In this document: positions 8,502 through 16,271 of the stretch, piece after piece | Position numbering within the stretch: the stretch's first letter is position 1 | Layout: every line of letters begins with the position of its first letter | Origin: Metabacillus kandeliae | Lineage (GTDB): Bacteria; Bacillota; Bacilli; Bacillales; Bacillaceae | Assembly (NCBI RefSeq): GCF_021166585.1 | Contig: NZ_JAJOZE010000007.1 | Location: 90,381-154,380 of the forward strand | Length of the DNA stretch: 64,000 bases | Direction: 5' to 3' | Position numbers and translations under genes: made by a program | The notes under the pieces: generated by a model | Database searches by the model: none | What the model was told of the DNA's origin: nothing | Seen by the model: the letters and a program-made list of their open reading frames with translations, nothing else

Positions 8502-9554
8502 ATGGAGATAGAGAAAAAGCTTTTTGCAAACTTGAATGACAGACCTGTCTACTCTTTTACTTTGAAAAATGATCACGGAATGGAACTGACCTGTATTGAG
8601 TATGGCTGCATAGTGACAAAGCTGCTCGTGCCTGACAGAGAAGGCAAGTTGGAAAATGTGGTGCTCGGATATGAGAAAATGCAAAATTACCTGGATCATT
8701 CCCCTTATTTCGGAGCTATTGCGGGAAGGGTAGCAGGAAGAATCAAGGAAGGTAAATTCACACTGGACGGAAAAGAGTACCAGCTTGAAAAAAATATGGA
8801 TAACCATCATATGCATGGTGGAAGCGAGGGCTTCAGCCATAAAATATGGGCAGGCATACCCGAAAAACATGATCATGCTCTTTCTGTCACTTTTCATTAT
8901 ATAAGCCGATCAGGGGAAGAAGGATATCCAGGCACCGTAAATGCGGCCGTTACCTATACACTGACAAACCAAAACGAGGTTCTGCTCCGTTATACAGCTG
9001 ATACAGATGAGCCGACTATCCTGAATATGACCAATCACACCTATTTCAACTTAAGCGGCGGACTGGACAGAAGCATCCTGCAGCACGAGCTTTTCGTCAA
9101 CAGTGATTCTTACCTGGAACTGAACGAGGAAAGTCTTCCAACAGGCAAGCTGGCTTCAGCTGAGGGGACACCCTTTGATTTTAGAAGCTACAGGAAATTA
9201 AAGGATGGAAAGGAGTCAGATCATCCCCAAACCGTTCTTGCCGGAGGCGGATTTGACCATCCGCTTATCCTTAATGATGGAAAAGACGAGCCGCCGATTG
9301 TTCTGGTAGACAGAAAAAGCGGGCGGGTGCTGGAAATAGCAACTGACCAGCCATGTGTTGTGCTGTTCACAAGCAGCCAGATGAAAGATGATGCAGAACT
9401 GCAGGAAGGCGTCCAGGTGCAGGAGTACCTTGGTGTCTGCCTTGAAACCCAAAAGCATCCCGATGCTGTGCATCACGATCATTTTCCTTCAATTGTTGTG
9501 AGGGAGGATGAAACATACGAAGCGAATACAAAATGGACATTTAAAACTGAATAG
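8502..9554 (+). CDS. galM: Aldose 1-epimerase (mutarotase)
   Basis: 350 residues, the usual length for GalM. The catalytic His lies in NMTNHTYFNLSG and the catalytic Glu in CLETQKHPDA; the substrate-binding NHHMHGG and AGRVAGRI motifs are present. It interconverts the alpha and beta anomers of aldoses such as glucose and galactose in the cytoplasm. The ribosome binding site is weak (GGCGAGTGAAAG before the ATG). No gal genes are beside it. A GC-rich hairpin follows. Confidence 0.93.
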   Translation: MEIEKKLFANLNDRPVYSFTLKNDHGMELTCIEYGCIVTKLLVPDREGKLENVVLGYEKMQNYLDHSPYFGAIAGRVAGRIKEGKFTLDGKEYQLEKNMDNHHMHGGSEGFSHKIWAGIPEKHDHALSVTFHYISRSGEEGYPGTVNAAVTYTLTNQNEVLLRYTADTDEPTILNMTNHTYFNLSGGLDRSILQHELFVNSDSYLELNEESLPTGKLASAEGTPFDFRSYRKLKDGKESDHPQTVLAGGGFDHPLILNDGKDEPPIVLVDRKSGRVLEIATDQPCVVLFTSSQMKDDAELQEGVQVQEYLGVCLETQKHPDAVHHDHFPSIVVREDETYEANTKWTFKTE

Positions 9555-9560
9555 CAAAGA

Positions 9561-9588
9561 GGGCTGCCGGAATGATTCGGCAGCCCTT
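9561..9588 (+). terminator. Hairpin after galM
   Basis: AGGGCTGCCG/CGGCAGCCCT, 10-bp stem with an 8-nt loop. There is no T tract, so termination efficiency is doubtful. Confidence 0.5.
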
Positions 9589-9625
9589 AGTAATGCGATC
9601 GGTATATAAGAATGTCCAAACTAGA

Positions 9626-9912
9626 ATGCTTGTCGGGGCTGAACAAGCGGCTTCCGCTTTTTTTGATCCAGCTAAAGCCGCTAGCCCCTCGAGGTCATAA
9701 GCCGCTCATTCAGAGAAAGGAAAACCCGCCTTTCTCCAGCTGATCGTCTTATGCTTGTCGGGGCTGAACAAGCGGCTTCCGCTTTTCTTGATCCAGCTCC
9801 AGCCGCTAGCCCCTCGAGGTCATAAGCCGCTCATCCGGAGAAAGGAAAACCCGCCTTTCTCCAGCTGATCGTCTTATGCTTGTCGGGGCTGAACAAGCGG
9901 CTTCCGCTTTTC
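9626..9912. repeat. Tandem 125-bp repeat, 2.3 copies, structured repeat family
   Basis: Units at 9626-9750 and 9751-9875 are each exactly 125 bp and nearly identical; a 37-bp third start (9876-9912) runs up to the ymcC stop. Each unit has a head (CTTGTCGGGGCTGAACAAGC), a body with AGCCCCTCGAGGTCATAAGC, and a hairpin GGAGAAAGG/CCTTTCTCC. Related copies sit at 37979-38220 and, with a different hairpin, at 23818-23940 and 43119-43240. It fills the 357-bp gap with no gene. Confidence 0.85.
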
Positions 9913-10457
9913 TAAGCAGAGTGAGTGTTTTCTTTTCTCGGCCATAGTGTAAAGCTGAAGCTGTATAAAAAATCCGCACCAAGAATAATCGTCCAAAGCA
10001 GCATTAACTGCTGAAGCGCTGCCGTTCTTTCAGCATCATTAATAAAAAAGATCATCCCGGCAAGAAATAGACAGCCGATAGTCCAGGCAAGCAAATGCCT
10101 CAGCCATCCGGTTCTTTCCTTTTTAGCGTGATCTTTTCCATAAGCGGCCTTCTTTTTAGGCTTGGAACCATCCCCGAACCGATAAGCAAACCGCTCATCC
10201 ATCCAAGCGATCATCTGATGGCCGAATGCGATGGTCGTGCCGATGTAAATGGCTGCAAGACCATGGAAAGTATCTGCTTGTGCGCCATTTTTTAAGTCAA
10301 TCACAGTAGCTGCAGCTAAGATTAAATCTACAATAGGGGTGCAGAAAAGCAATATGGCGCCAAGCTTTTTCTTTTTCAATAAGTACCGGGAGGCTAACCC
10401 TGCAAGAACAAACACCCAAAATCCAATTTCACACCCTAGTATCAGCCAGCCAATCAT
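9912..10457 (-). CDS. ymcC: YmcC-like integral membrane protein
   Basis: 181 residues with about five hydrophobic segments (near 4-22, 33-52, 63-82, 122-142, 150-170) and a basic central loop GSKPKKKAAYGKDHAKK. Sequence and position (divergent from a PksA-type TetR regulator) match B. subtilis YmcC, which lies beside pksA there too. GGAGAGG precedes the ATG. Its promoter region carries two operators for the neighbouring regulator, so it is very likely the regulated target. Function unknown. Confidence 0.75.
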   Translation of the reverse strand: MIGWLILGCEIGFWVFVLAGLASRYLLKKKKLGAILLFCTPIVDLILAAATVIDLKNGAQADTFHGLAAIYIGTTIAFGHQMIAWMDERFAYRFGDGSKPKKKAAYGKDHAKKERTGWLRHLLAWTIGCLFLAGMIFFINDAERTAALQQLMLLWTIILGADFLYSFSFTLWPRKENTHSA

Positions 10458-10474
10458 ATAGACCTCTCCTTTTT

Positions 10475-10516
10475 TAATACGTTTGTATTAATTAATAATA
10501 TAACACATATGTATTA
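10475..10516. promoter_or_regulatory. Two TAAYAC-N4-GTATTA operators
   Basis: TAATAC-GTTT-GTATTA (10475-10490, extended to 10474-10491 as a perfect palindrome) and TAACAC-ATAT-GTATTA (10501-10516) share half-sites and lie 26 bp apart, centre to centre, between the divergent ymcC and pksA starts. The second overlaps the likely -35 of pksA. Confidence 0.7.
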
Positions 10517-10532
10517 AATAAAACAGCCATGA

Positions 10533-10545
10533 TATAATAAAAACA
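10533..10545 (+). promoter_or_regulatory. pksA -10 element giving a leaderless start
   Basis: TATAAT at 10533-10538 ends 6 nt before the ATG at 10545, so transcription would begin at or next to the A of the start codon. No Shine-Dalgarno sequence lies upstream. No good -35 is seen; 10510-10515 reads TGTATT. Confidence 0.55.
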
Positions 10546-11141
10546 TGCCAAAAATTGTAGATCATGAAAAACAGCGTGCAAGAGTAGCCGAAGCCGCCTG
10601 GAGGGTGATCAGCCGGGACGGAATGGAAGAAGCAACTGTAAGGAACATAGCCAAGGAAGCCGGCATGTCAGCAGGCTCCATGCGGCACTATTTTTCCACG
10701 CAGTCTGAGCTTCTTGCTTTCTCCATGAAATTTGTTTCTGAAAGAATTAAAGAAAGAGCACTTGCGGCAGACACAAGCGGAGATCCTCTCCAAGCAATGG
10801 AACGGCTGCTGCTTGAGGCGCTGCCAATGGACAAGGAAAGAAGGGACGAAACGGAGGTGTGGTTTGCCTTTATTGCGAAGGCATTTACAGATAAAACCCT
10901 TCAGCCTTTGAGCAGAAGAATTCATGAAGAACTGCTTCACGGGATGGAAAGCATCGTTGCAGGTCTTGTAAAGCTTTCGCTTGCCCCTGAAAGCACCGAC
11001 ATTAAGCTTGAAGCTCTCAGGCTGCACAGCCTGATTGACGGCATGGCCATGCACAGTGTCATGAATCCGGAAGCTCTTCCGCCTGAAAAAATGAGAATCA
11101 TTGTGAGGGACCATCTTAGATCATTGCTGAAGAAAGCATAG
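10545..11141 (+). CDS. pksA: PksA-like TetR family regulator
   Basis: 198 residues. TetR_N helix-turn-helix at about 15-60 (TVRNIAKEAGMSAGSMRHYF). The N-terminus MPKIVDHEKQR agrees with the PksA/BetI-like group, so the start is firm even though there is no ribosome binding site. It is divergent from ymcC, as in B. subtilis, but no polyketide synthase genes follow here. Two palindromes in the shared promoter region suggest it represses itself and ymcC. The ligand is unknown. Confidence 0.78.
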   Translation: MPKIVDHEKQRARVAEAAWRVISRDGMEEATVRNIAKEAGMSAGSMRHYFSTQSELLAFSMKFVSERIKERALAADTSGDPLQAMERLLLEALPMDKERRDETEVWFAFIAKAFTDKTLQPLSRRIHEELLHGMESIVAGLVKLSLAPESTDIKLEALRLHSLIDGMAMHSVMNPEALPPEKMRIIVRDHLRSLLKKA

Positions 11142-11161
11142 CGAATTCGCTATGCTTTTTT
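11133..11161 (+). terminator. pksA terminator
   Basis: AAAGCATAGCG-AATT-CGCTATGCTTTTTT; the pksA stop codon lies within the left arm. Confidence 0.85.
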
Positions 11162-11170
11162 AAAATTCCT

Positions 11171-11197
11171 TGAACCAATACTTGGAGCATGATCGTC
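11171..11197 (+). promoter_or_regulatory. ECF-type promoter
   Basis: TGAACC (11171-11176), 17 nt, CGTC (11194-11197), matching the general Bacillus ECF consensus (TGAAAC, CGTC). It lies just after the pksA terminator and 24 nt before the ATG of the ECF sigma gene, so autoregulation is likely. Confidence 0.65.
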
Positions 11198-11220
11198 TAA
11201 GATATGGAAGGGGGAAGAGA

Positions 11221-11769
11221 ATGAATGACGGCAAATTAACAAATGAAGAAAAAAAAGCTGATAAAAATGAATATCTGAACCAATTGATGTCCCAGTATGG
11301 AGATGAATTATCTTATCTGGTCTATTCCTATGTAAAAGATATAGAAACGGCCAAAGATCTTGTTCAAAATTCGTTCGTTGCGGCCTATTTGCAGCTGGAC
11401 AACTTTGAAGGAAGGTCTTCTGCGAGAACATGGCTTTACCGGATCGCCATAAATAAATGCAAGGATCATTTGAAAAGCGCCGCTTATAAAAAAATGCGTT
11501 TAACGGGTGAATTGCCTGAGCTGATTGATCTCGATAAATCACCAGCAGAAACAGCTGAAAGGAAAGCTCAATCAGCAGCCATTAAACGAGCAGTTTTTAG
11601 ACTTCCTTTGAAATACAGAGAAATCATTGTGATGATGTACTATCAAGAGCTGACCATTAAAGAAATAGCTGAAATATTGAAAATTCCAGAAGCATCTGTC
11701 AGGACGAGGCTGAGGAGAGCCAAGCAGAAATTAGAACCTTTGCTTAAGAAGGAGGGTGCAGCAGAATGA
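11221..11769 (+). CDS. ECF-type sigma-70 family RNA polymerase sigma factor
   Basis: 182 residues. Region 2 is seen as DIETAKDLVQNSFVAAYLQL and ARTWLYRIAINKCKDHL; region 4 as LPLKYREIIVMMYYQ and TIKEIAEILKIPEASVRTRL. Start ATG 11221 has AAGGGGGAAG before it; the frame is open further up (TTG 11170), but those codons cover the ECF promoter. Its stop overlaps the start of a DUF4179 anti-sigma gene by 4 nt, so the pair is translationally coupled. The signal sensed is unknown. Confidence 0.88.
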   Translation: MNDGKLTNEEKKADKNEYLNQLMSQYGDELSYLVYSYVKDIETAKDLVQNSFVAAYLQLDNFEGRSSARTWLYRIAINKCKDHLKSAAYKKMRLTGELPELIDLDKSPAETAERKAQSAAIKRAVFRLPLKYREIIVMMYYQELTIKEIAEILKIPEASVRTRLRRAKQKLEPLLKKEGAAE

Positions 11770-13208
11770 AAGATCCGCTGGACGGGATAAAGGGAATGCT
11801 GTCTGCTGAAGAAAAAAAACAGCTTAAATTTTCAGCAGATGATAAACAAATAGTGATGGAAAAGATCACAAAAGGTGTACAGCCGGAAGAAATGCCGCCA
11901 TCAAAGAATGGGAAGTGGGCTGCAATGATCCTAACCCCTGCAGCCATTTTAATGTTTGCAGTGCTGATTCTTACTCAAGCTCCAGTAGAGGAAAAAGAAG
12001 AAATGGCACAATTGCCTTTTACGAAAACACTGCTTGGACAATATGGTGATAAAGGAATCAAAATTGCTTTGTTGGAAAAAAATCGGGTGCAGCAGATCAA
12101 TAAATCGTCAGAGGATAAGGGGATAAAAGTTACAGTGAAGGAAGTGTTTTATGATGGCTCGAGAATAGTGATCGGCTATTCCTTTGTTTCGAATAATAAA
12201 AACCACATTCCTTCTGGAGATGATCTCAGTATATCGGTAAATGGAAAAAAGATTGAAGGAAACTATATGGTTTATGGTGATTCCAGGGAAAAAGGAAATA
12301 CGACGATTCACATTAAAACAATTGAGTTGAAAAAGCAGCTTCCTAAAAAGTTTACCCTTGGAGTAAACCTGCAGACAGTTAGTATAGTCGGCAAAAATGG
12401 TCCAGGATCATTACAAGAAGAGAAAGGAAAATGGAGTATTACATTTCCGGTTGAACAGCATGGATATGTGTATCATTACAAACCTGCACGACCTGCATCA
12501 GCATCCTCAATTACAGGCGAAATTAAAGTAACTGAGATCAATTTTTCATCGAGCGGCACACAAGTAAAGATGATGACAAAGCCAAAGGGTAATGCAGACG
12601 GTATGACTGAATTTCTTCTTTTTGACGACAAGGGAAATCCCATTAAAAGAATAAGCAGCGGACAGAGCATACTCAATAAAAAAACCTCCTACTATGAAAA
12701 GCAGGACTTTTATGAGCCATTAAAACAAATTCCTAAAAACGTCAAGGTTATCCCGCTAACAACACATATTGAACCAGATGTACTTAAAAAAAGTACTGAC
12801 AGTCTTATTAAGATTTCCGCAAAGAGAATAACCGATGATCTTCCGATTTATATACCGCAGGATAAAAATGGAGGCCTGATTGTGAATAAGGTGGAGGATA
12901 AAGGAAACGAAATATGGGTTCATTATCAAGTTAAAGGCAGCTTTATTCCAATCAGAAAAATGAATGTTGGCCTTATTAATGATCCAGGATACGATATTAG
13001 TGATGGAATAAAAGAAAAAGATCTTATTCATCAAGTATATGATAAAAACTATCCGGAGTATGGAAGCAGCTATAACTTTGAAAGAGAATTTATTGCAAAA
13101 TATAAAATTCCTTACAATAAGAACTTACTCTTCATAGCCAATAAGCAAATGCAGCCACTCTATCCGGAACTTACCATTGACATCCACAAAAAGGATTTAA
13201 AAAAATAG
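11766..13208 (+). CDS. DUF4179-type membrane anti-sigma factor
   Basis: 480 residues. The cytoplasmic N-terminus (about 1-48) should hold the sigma. One membrane segment (about 50-68, WAAMILTPAAILMFAVLIL) is followed by a long extracellular beta-rich region. DUF4179 occupies roughly 60-160. The start ATG is within the last codons of the sigma gene (ATGA overlap). Layout and coupling are typical for an ECF anti-sigma factor that responds at the cell surface. A strong terminator follows. Confidence 0.82.
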   Translation: MKDPLDGIKGMLSAEEKKQLKFSADDKQIVMEKITKGVQPEEMPPSKNGKWAAMILTPAAILMFAVLILTQAPVEEKEEMAQLPFTKTLLGQYGDKGIKIALLEKNRVQQINKSSEDKGIKVTVKEVFYDGSRIVIGYSFVSNNKNHIPSGDDLSISVNGKKIEGNYMVYGDSREKGNTTIHIKTIELKKQLPKKFTLGVNLQTVSIVGKNGPGSLQEEKGKWSITFPVEQHGYVYHYKPARPASASSITGEIKVTEINFSSSGTQVKMMTKPKGNADGMTEFLLFDDKGNPIKRISSGQSILNKKTSYYEKQDFYEPLKQIPKNVKVIPLTTHIEPDVLKKSTDSLIKISAKRITDDLPIYIPQDKNGGLIVNKVEDKGNEIWVHYQVKGSFIPIRKMNVGLINDPGYDISDGIKEKDLIHQVYDKNYPEYGSSYNFEREFIAKYKIPYNKNLLFIANKQMQPLYPELTIDIHKKDLKK

Positions 13209-13243
13209 AAAAGAGCCATCTCAAACGGAGATGGCTCTTTTCC
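13209..13243. terminator. Strong bidirectional terminator
   Basis: AAAAGAGCCATCTC-aaac-GGAGATGGCTCTTTT after the anti-sigma gene and just downstream of the small minus-strand ORF ending at 13252. Confidence 0.85.
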
Positions 13244-13251
13244 TGCAAAAG

Positions 13252-13359
13252 TTATTTCTTTCTCCGCCGCAAGTCAAGAATTGTCTTAATCATCACTAAG
13301 AAAACCAGAAAAAAGAATACACCCGCAAAAAAGAATACTTGTAAAAAATCTATGATCAT
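13252..13359 (-). CDS. Small membrane protein, 35 residues
   Basis: ATG at 13359, stop at 13254-13252. The peptide has a short N-terminus (MIIDF), one very hydrophobic segment rich in Phe and Val (FFFAGVFFFLVFLVM) and a basic tail (LRRRKK), a classic single-pass small protein with a cytoplasmic positive end. AAGGG sits 4 nt before the ATG, closer than usual. It ends 8 bp from the bidirectional terminator. I do not recognise it. Confidence 0.55.
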   Translation of the reverse strand: MIIDFLQVFFFAGVFFFLVFLVMIKTILDLRRRKK

Positions 13360-13493
13360 CCCGCCCTTTTTTATTAATTGCTACCCCAAAGTTTACAAAA
13401 GCCATATAAACTTAACAAGAAATCCATATTGGCTGCTCTATAATAAGGCTAATGCACTAATTGTACTTAAACGAATGAGAGGATTATGAAAGT

Positions 13494-14672
13494 ATGAACA
13501 AATTAAGAAAGCTATTGGAAATCCTGCTGGTTTCTTTCAAGCTGGGGTTAACATCATTCGGAGGCCCTGTTGCCCACCTTGGATACTTTCATGAGGAGTA
13601 TGTCAAAAGAAGAAAATGGATTGACGACAAAAGCTATGCTGATTTAATCGGACTATGCCAGTTTCTCCCCGGTCCTGCAAGCAGCCAGGCCGGAATCGGA
13701 ATTGGCATTCTGCGGGGCGGGCTGCTCGGCGGATTGGCTGCATTTGCAGGCTTTACTATACCATCAGCTGCAGCAATGATTCTATTTGCCCTTTTTTTAA
13801 ATCACGCTCACCTCGGTGATGCAGGGTGGCTTCACGGCCTGAAAATTACCGCTGCAGCTGTAGTGGCACATGCCATTCTTGGAATGGGTAAAAATTTAGC
13901 GCCTGACCTGCTAAGAAAAGGGATTGCCCTTTTTGCCTCTGTGTTTATACTTTTCGTGCCTTCTGTTTTCTCACAGGTCATCGTAATCATCTTGGCAGGC
14001 ATTACAGGCTATATTCTATTACATACAGAAAAAACAGCTTCTTCTGATTCTTATCATTTTCCCGTTTCAAAAAGAACAGGAGTCATCTGTCTGGCTATAT
14101 TTATTTTGCTTTTGGCAGGGCTCCCTGCTTTAAGTCATACCATATCCAACAAGTGGCTCAGCCTATTTGACAGTTTTTACCGCTCGGGATCTCTTGTGTT
14201 TGGCGGAGGGCATGTCGTGCTTCCGCTTCTTGAAAAAGAATTTGTTCCGGCAGGCTTGCTGACAAAAGAGCAATTTCTTGCAGGCTACGGGGCTGCTCAA
14301 GCTGTGCCTGGACCGCTGTTTACCTTTGCCTCTTACATTGGTGCAGCAATAGGGGGATGGCGGGGCGGCATCCTGGCAACAGCGGCCATTTTCCTCCCTG
14401 CATTTCTTTTAATGATCGGAGCCCTGCCGTTTTGGCAGGCTTTCAGGCAAAATGACAAAATGAAGAGCGCAATATCAGGCATAAATGCAGCTGTGATTGG
14501 GATATTAATTGCCGCGTTTTATCAGCCCATTTGGATGAGCTCCATTATAAAACCGGCAGATTTTGCCCTTGCTGCTGTTCTTTTCAGCCTTTTGTCCTTT
14601 TGGAAGCTGCCGCCATGGGCAGTTGTTGTTGCGGGGATTGCAGGAGGCATCCTTCTTCCATATATCAGCTAG
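13494..14672 (+). CDS. chrA: Chromate transporter ChrA, two-domain
   Basis: 392 residues, the fused long-chain form of the CHR family. The two halves each begin with the signature: SFGGPVAHLGYF near 22 with FLPGPASSQ near 58, and VFGGGHVVLPLLEKEFV near 238 with AVPGPLFTFASYIG near 275. About 10-12 membrane segments. The family exports chromate, and many members have untested substrates. A tiny frame ATG AAA GTA TGA (13487-13498) overlaps the start, and the ribosome binding site (AGAGGA) precedes both. Single gene with a terminator. Confidence 0.88.
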   Translation: MNKLRKLLEILLVSFKLGLTSFGGPVAHLGYFHEEYVKRRKWIDDKSYADLIGLCQFLPGPASSQAGIGIGILRGGLLGGLAAFAGFTIPSAAAMILFALFLNHAHLGDAGWLHGLKITAAAVVAHAILGMGKNLAPDLLRKGIALFASVFILFVPSVFSQVIVIILAGITGYILLHTEKTASSDSYHFPVSKRTGVICLAIFILLLAGLPALSHTISNKWLSLFDSFYRSGSLVFGGGHVVLPLLEKEFVPAGLLTKEQFLAGYGAAQAVPGPLFTFASYIGAAIGGWRGGILATAAIFLPAFLLMIGALPFWQAFRQNDKMKSAISGINAAVIGILIAAFYQPIWMSSIIKPADFALAAVLFSLLSFWKLPPWAVVVAGIAGGILLPYIS

Positions 14673-14673
14673 G

Positions 14674-14706
14674 AAGCTGGGCACGAAAATGTGTCCAGCT
14701 TTTTTC
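14674..14706 (+). terminator. chrA terminator
   Basis: AAGCTGGGCAC-gaaaat-GTGTCCAGCTTTTTT. Confidence 0.8.
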
Positions 14707-14785
14707 ATAAGCAAAAGAATGGAAGAGGAGCCATTAATCCATACTAGTGAAACATTCGTCTTCCCGTGGAAGGAGCTGCAATCTT

Positions 14786-15505
14786 ATGCTGAGGATCAAG
14801 GGACTGCTTACCGCCATCATATGTACAATCTTCCTATCGCAAACAGGAACAGCAGAAGCAGCCATTTTAAAAAGAGAAAATCTTGAGAAAACAGGCATTG
14901 TTTACTGGGACAAACGCTCAAACGAAAAATTGGCAGCTTTGACATTTGATGACGGACCTCACCCCAAGTATACAAAGCAAATCCTGAACATACTGAAGGA
15001 TGAATCTGTAAAAGCTACCTTTTTCCCGATTGGCTCAAAGCTTGCCAAATACTCGGGCATAGCGGAGAGGATTGCCCTCGAAGGCCACGAAATCGGAAAT
15101 CATACAATGAATCATGTTTACCTTTACCATACAAAAAAAGAAGAAATGAAGCTGGAGATCCTTCAGGCAGAAGAGCAGATTAGAGCTCTTCAGCCGCTCG
15201 GACCAAAATATTTCCGCCCGCCTGGAGGAATTCTTGACTGGCAGGCGTTTCACATTGCTGCAAAAGAAGGATACAAAATTATTATGTGGTCCTGGAATCA
15301 GGATCCGGAGGACTGGTCCGCACCAGGGAGCCAAGTGATTGCGAGCAGGGTAATAAAAAATATACAGAACGGGGATATCATTCTCCTTCATGATGGCGGG
15401 GGTAATCGGAAACAAACGGTTTCAGCCCTGAAAATGATCATTCCAGCCTTGAAAAAGAAAGGATACCGTTTTGTAACCGTTTCTGAAATGCTGAATGCGA
15501 AATAG
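14786..15505 (+). CDS. Secreted polysaccharide deacetylase (NodB domain, CE4)
   Basis: 239 residues. Signal peptide or anchor at 1-26 (basic MLRIK, hydrophobic stretch, TAEAA cleavage site). The NodB motifs are in order: LTFDDGPHP (general base Asp and metal Asp), HEIGNHTMNH (metal His pair), RPPGG, SWNQDPEDW and the final IILLHDGG (His of motif 5). These zinc enzymes remove N-acetyl groups from peptidoglycan or chitin-like sugars outside the cell. The frame is open from a GTG at 14747; the ATG at 14786 has AAGGAG 10 nt upstream and gives a normal signal peptide. Confidence 0.88.
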   Translation: MLRIKGLLTAIICTIFLSQTGTAEAAILKRENLEKTGIVYWDKRSNEKLAALTFDDGPHPKYTKQILNILKDESVKATFFPIGSKLAKYSGIAERIALEGHEIGNHTMNHVYLYHTKKEEMKLEILQAEEQIRALQPLGPKYFRPPGGILDWQAFHIAAKEGYKIIMWSWNQDPEDWSAPGSQVIASRVIKNIQNGDIILLHDGGGNRKQTVSALKMIIPALKKKGYRFVTVSEMLNAK

Positions 15506-15510
15506 TTTCC

Positions 15511-15546
15511 TTATCAGTTGATAAAATGGTTTCTGTCCGTTATAGT
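15511..15546 (+). promoter_or_regulatory. TetR promoter with overlapping operator
   Basis: Operator TTATCAGTTGATAA (15511-15524) overlaps the -35 TTGATA (15518-15523); after 17 nt comes the -10 TATAGT (15541-15546). The same TTATC-N4-GATAA core recurs at 16234-16247. Confidence 0.7.
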
Positions 15547-15565
15547 TTGCTTAAAGGAGTAACAC

Positions 15566-16213
15566 ATGACAGAACTGAAAAGAAAGAAAACGAGAAATCA
15601 TATGACCATTCCTGAAACAAGGCGAATGATTGTTCACACGGCGCGAAAACTGTTTATGGAATACGGCTACAGGGCAGTCTCAACAAGGCGGATAGCACAG
15701 GAATGCGGGCTGACGCAGCCTGCACTCTACCACCACTTTTCAAATAAGCAGAGTCTGTATCTTGAAGTGATCCGTACTGAACTTGAAACGAATAAACATG
15801 GGCTTGAGCGTATTGTGAAAAGATACGATGATACAAAACAAATGCTCTTTCACATCGTGTCATTCATTTTGCTCCACAAACCGGAAAATTTATCGCAGAT
15901 GATGCATGATATCTCACATGAACTGCAAAAAGAACACCTTCCCGTCATCGCAGTATGGTGGAAAGAGGCTTACATGGATCCTGTTAAAGGGATATTTGAA
16001 AAGGGAATGGCAGAAGGAACATTCAGAACCCGTTCGCAATATGGCCTAAACCCGGAAAATGCCGCCCATATGCTGTTAAGCATGATGAGTCATCCTGATC
16101 CATCGGTCTCAGAAACAGCATCACTGGATGAAATGAAAAAGGCAGCAGAAGCACGAGCTGGTCTTATAATAGAAACAATATTTTTTGGCATGCTTTCAGA
16201 CAAAGAAAAGTAA
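15566..16213 (+). CDS. TetR family transcriptional regulator
   Basis: 215 residues. HTH at about 20-65 (STRRIAQECGLTQPALYHHF), then an all-helical ligand domain of no assigned class. ATG 15566 follows AAAGGAGT. Its own promoter and the region ahead of the next gene (16272) each carry a TTATC-N4-GATAA palindrome, so it very likely controls itself and that gene. Most TetR proteins repress and respond to small molecules; the ligand is unknown. Confidence 0.85.
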   Translation: MTELKRKKTRNHMTIPETRRMIVHTARKLFMEYGYRAVSTRRIAQECGLTQPALYHHFSNKQSLYLEVIRTELETNKHGLERIVKRYDDTKQMLFHIVSFILLHKPENLSQMMHDISHELQKEHLPVIAVWWKEAYMDPVKGIFEKGMAEGTFRTRSQYGLNPENAAHMLLSMMSHPDPSVSETASLDEMKKAAEARAGLIIETIFFGMLSDKEK

Positions 16214-16233
16214 ATGCTAAGTTTGCATATTAC

Positions 16234-16247
16234 TTATCACTCGATAA
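16234..16247 (+). promoter_or_regulatory. Second TetR operator
   Basis: TTATC-ACTC-GATAA (perfect to CTTATC/GATAAG at 16233-16248), matching the operator at 15511-15524 and 38 nt before the ATG at 16272 (16234-16247 to 16272 includes the RBS GGGGAGG). Confidence 0.65.
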
Positions 16248-16271
16248 GGGAAAGAATCACGGGGAGGAACT

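Noticed and set aside
9626..9912. CRISPR array
   Set aside because: Repeats are long (125 bp), contiguous and without spacers; no cas genes nearby.
13487..13498. Three-codon upstream frame (MKV) overlapping the chrA start
   Set aside because: It could couple translation, but a frame this short arises easily by chance.
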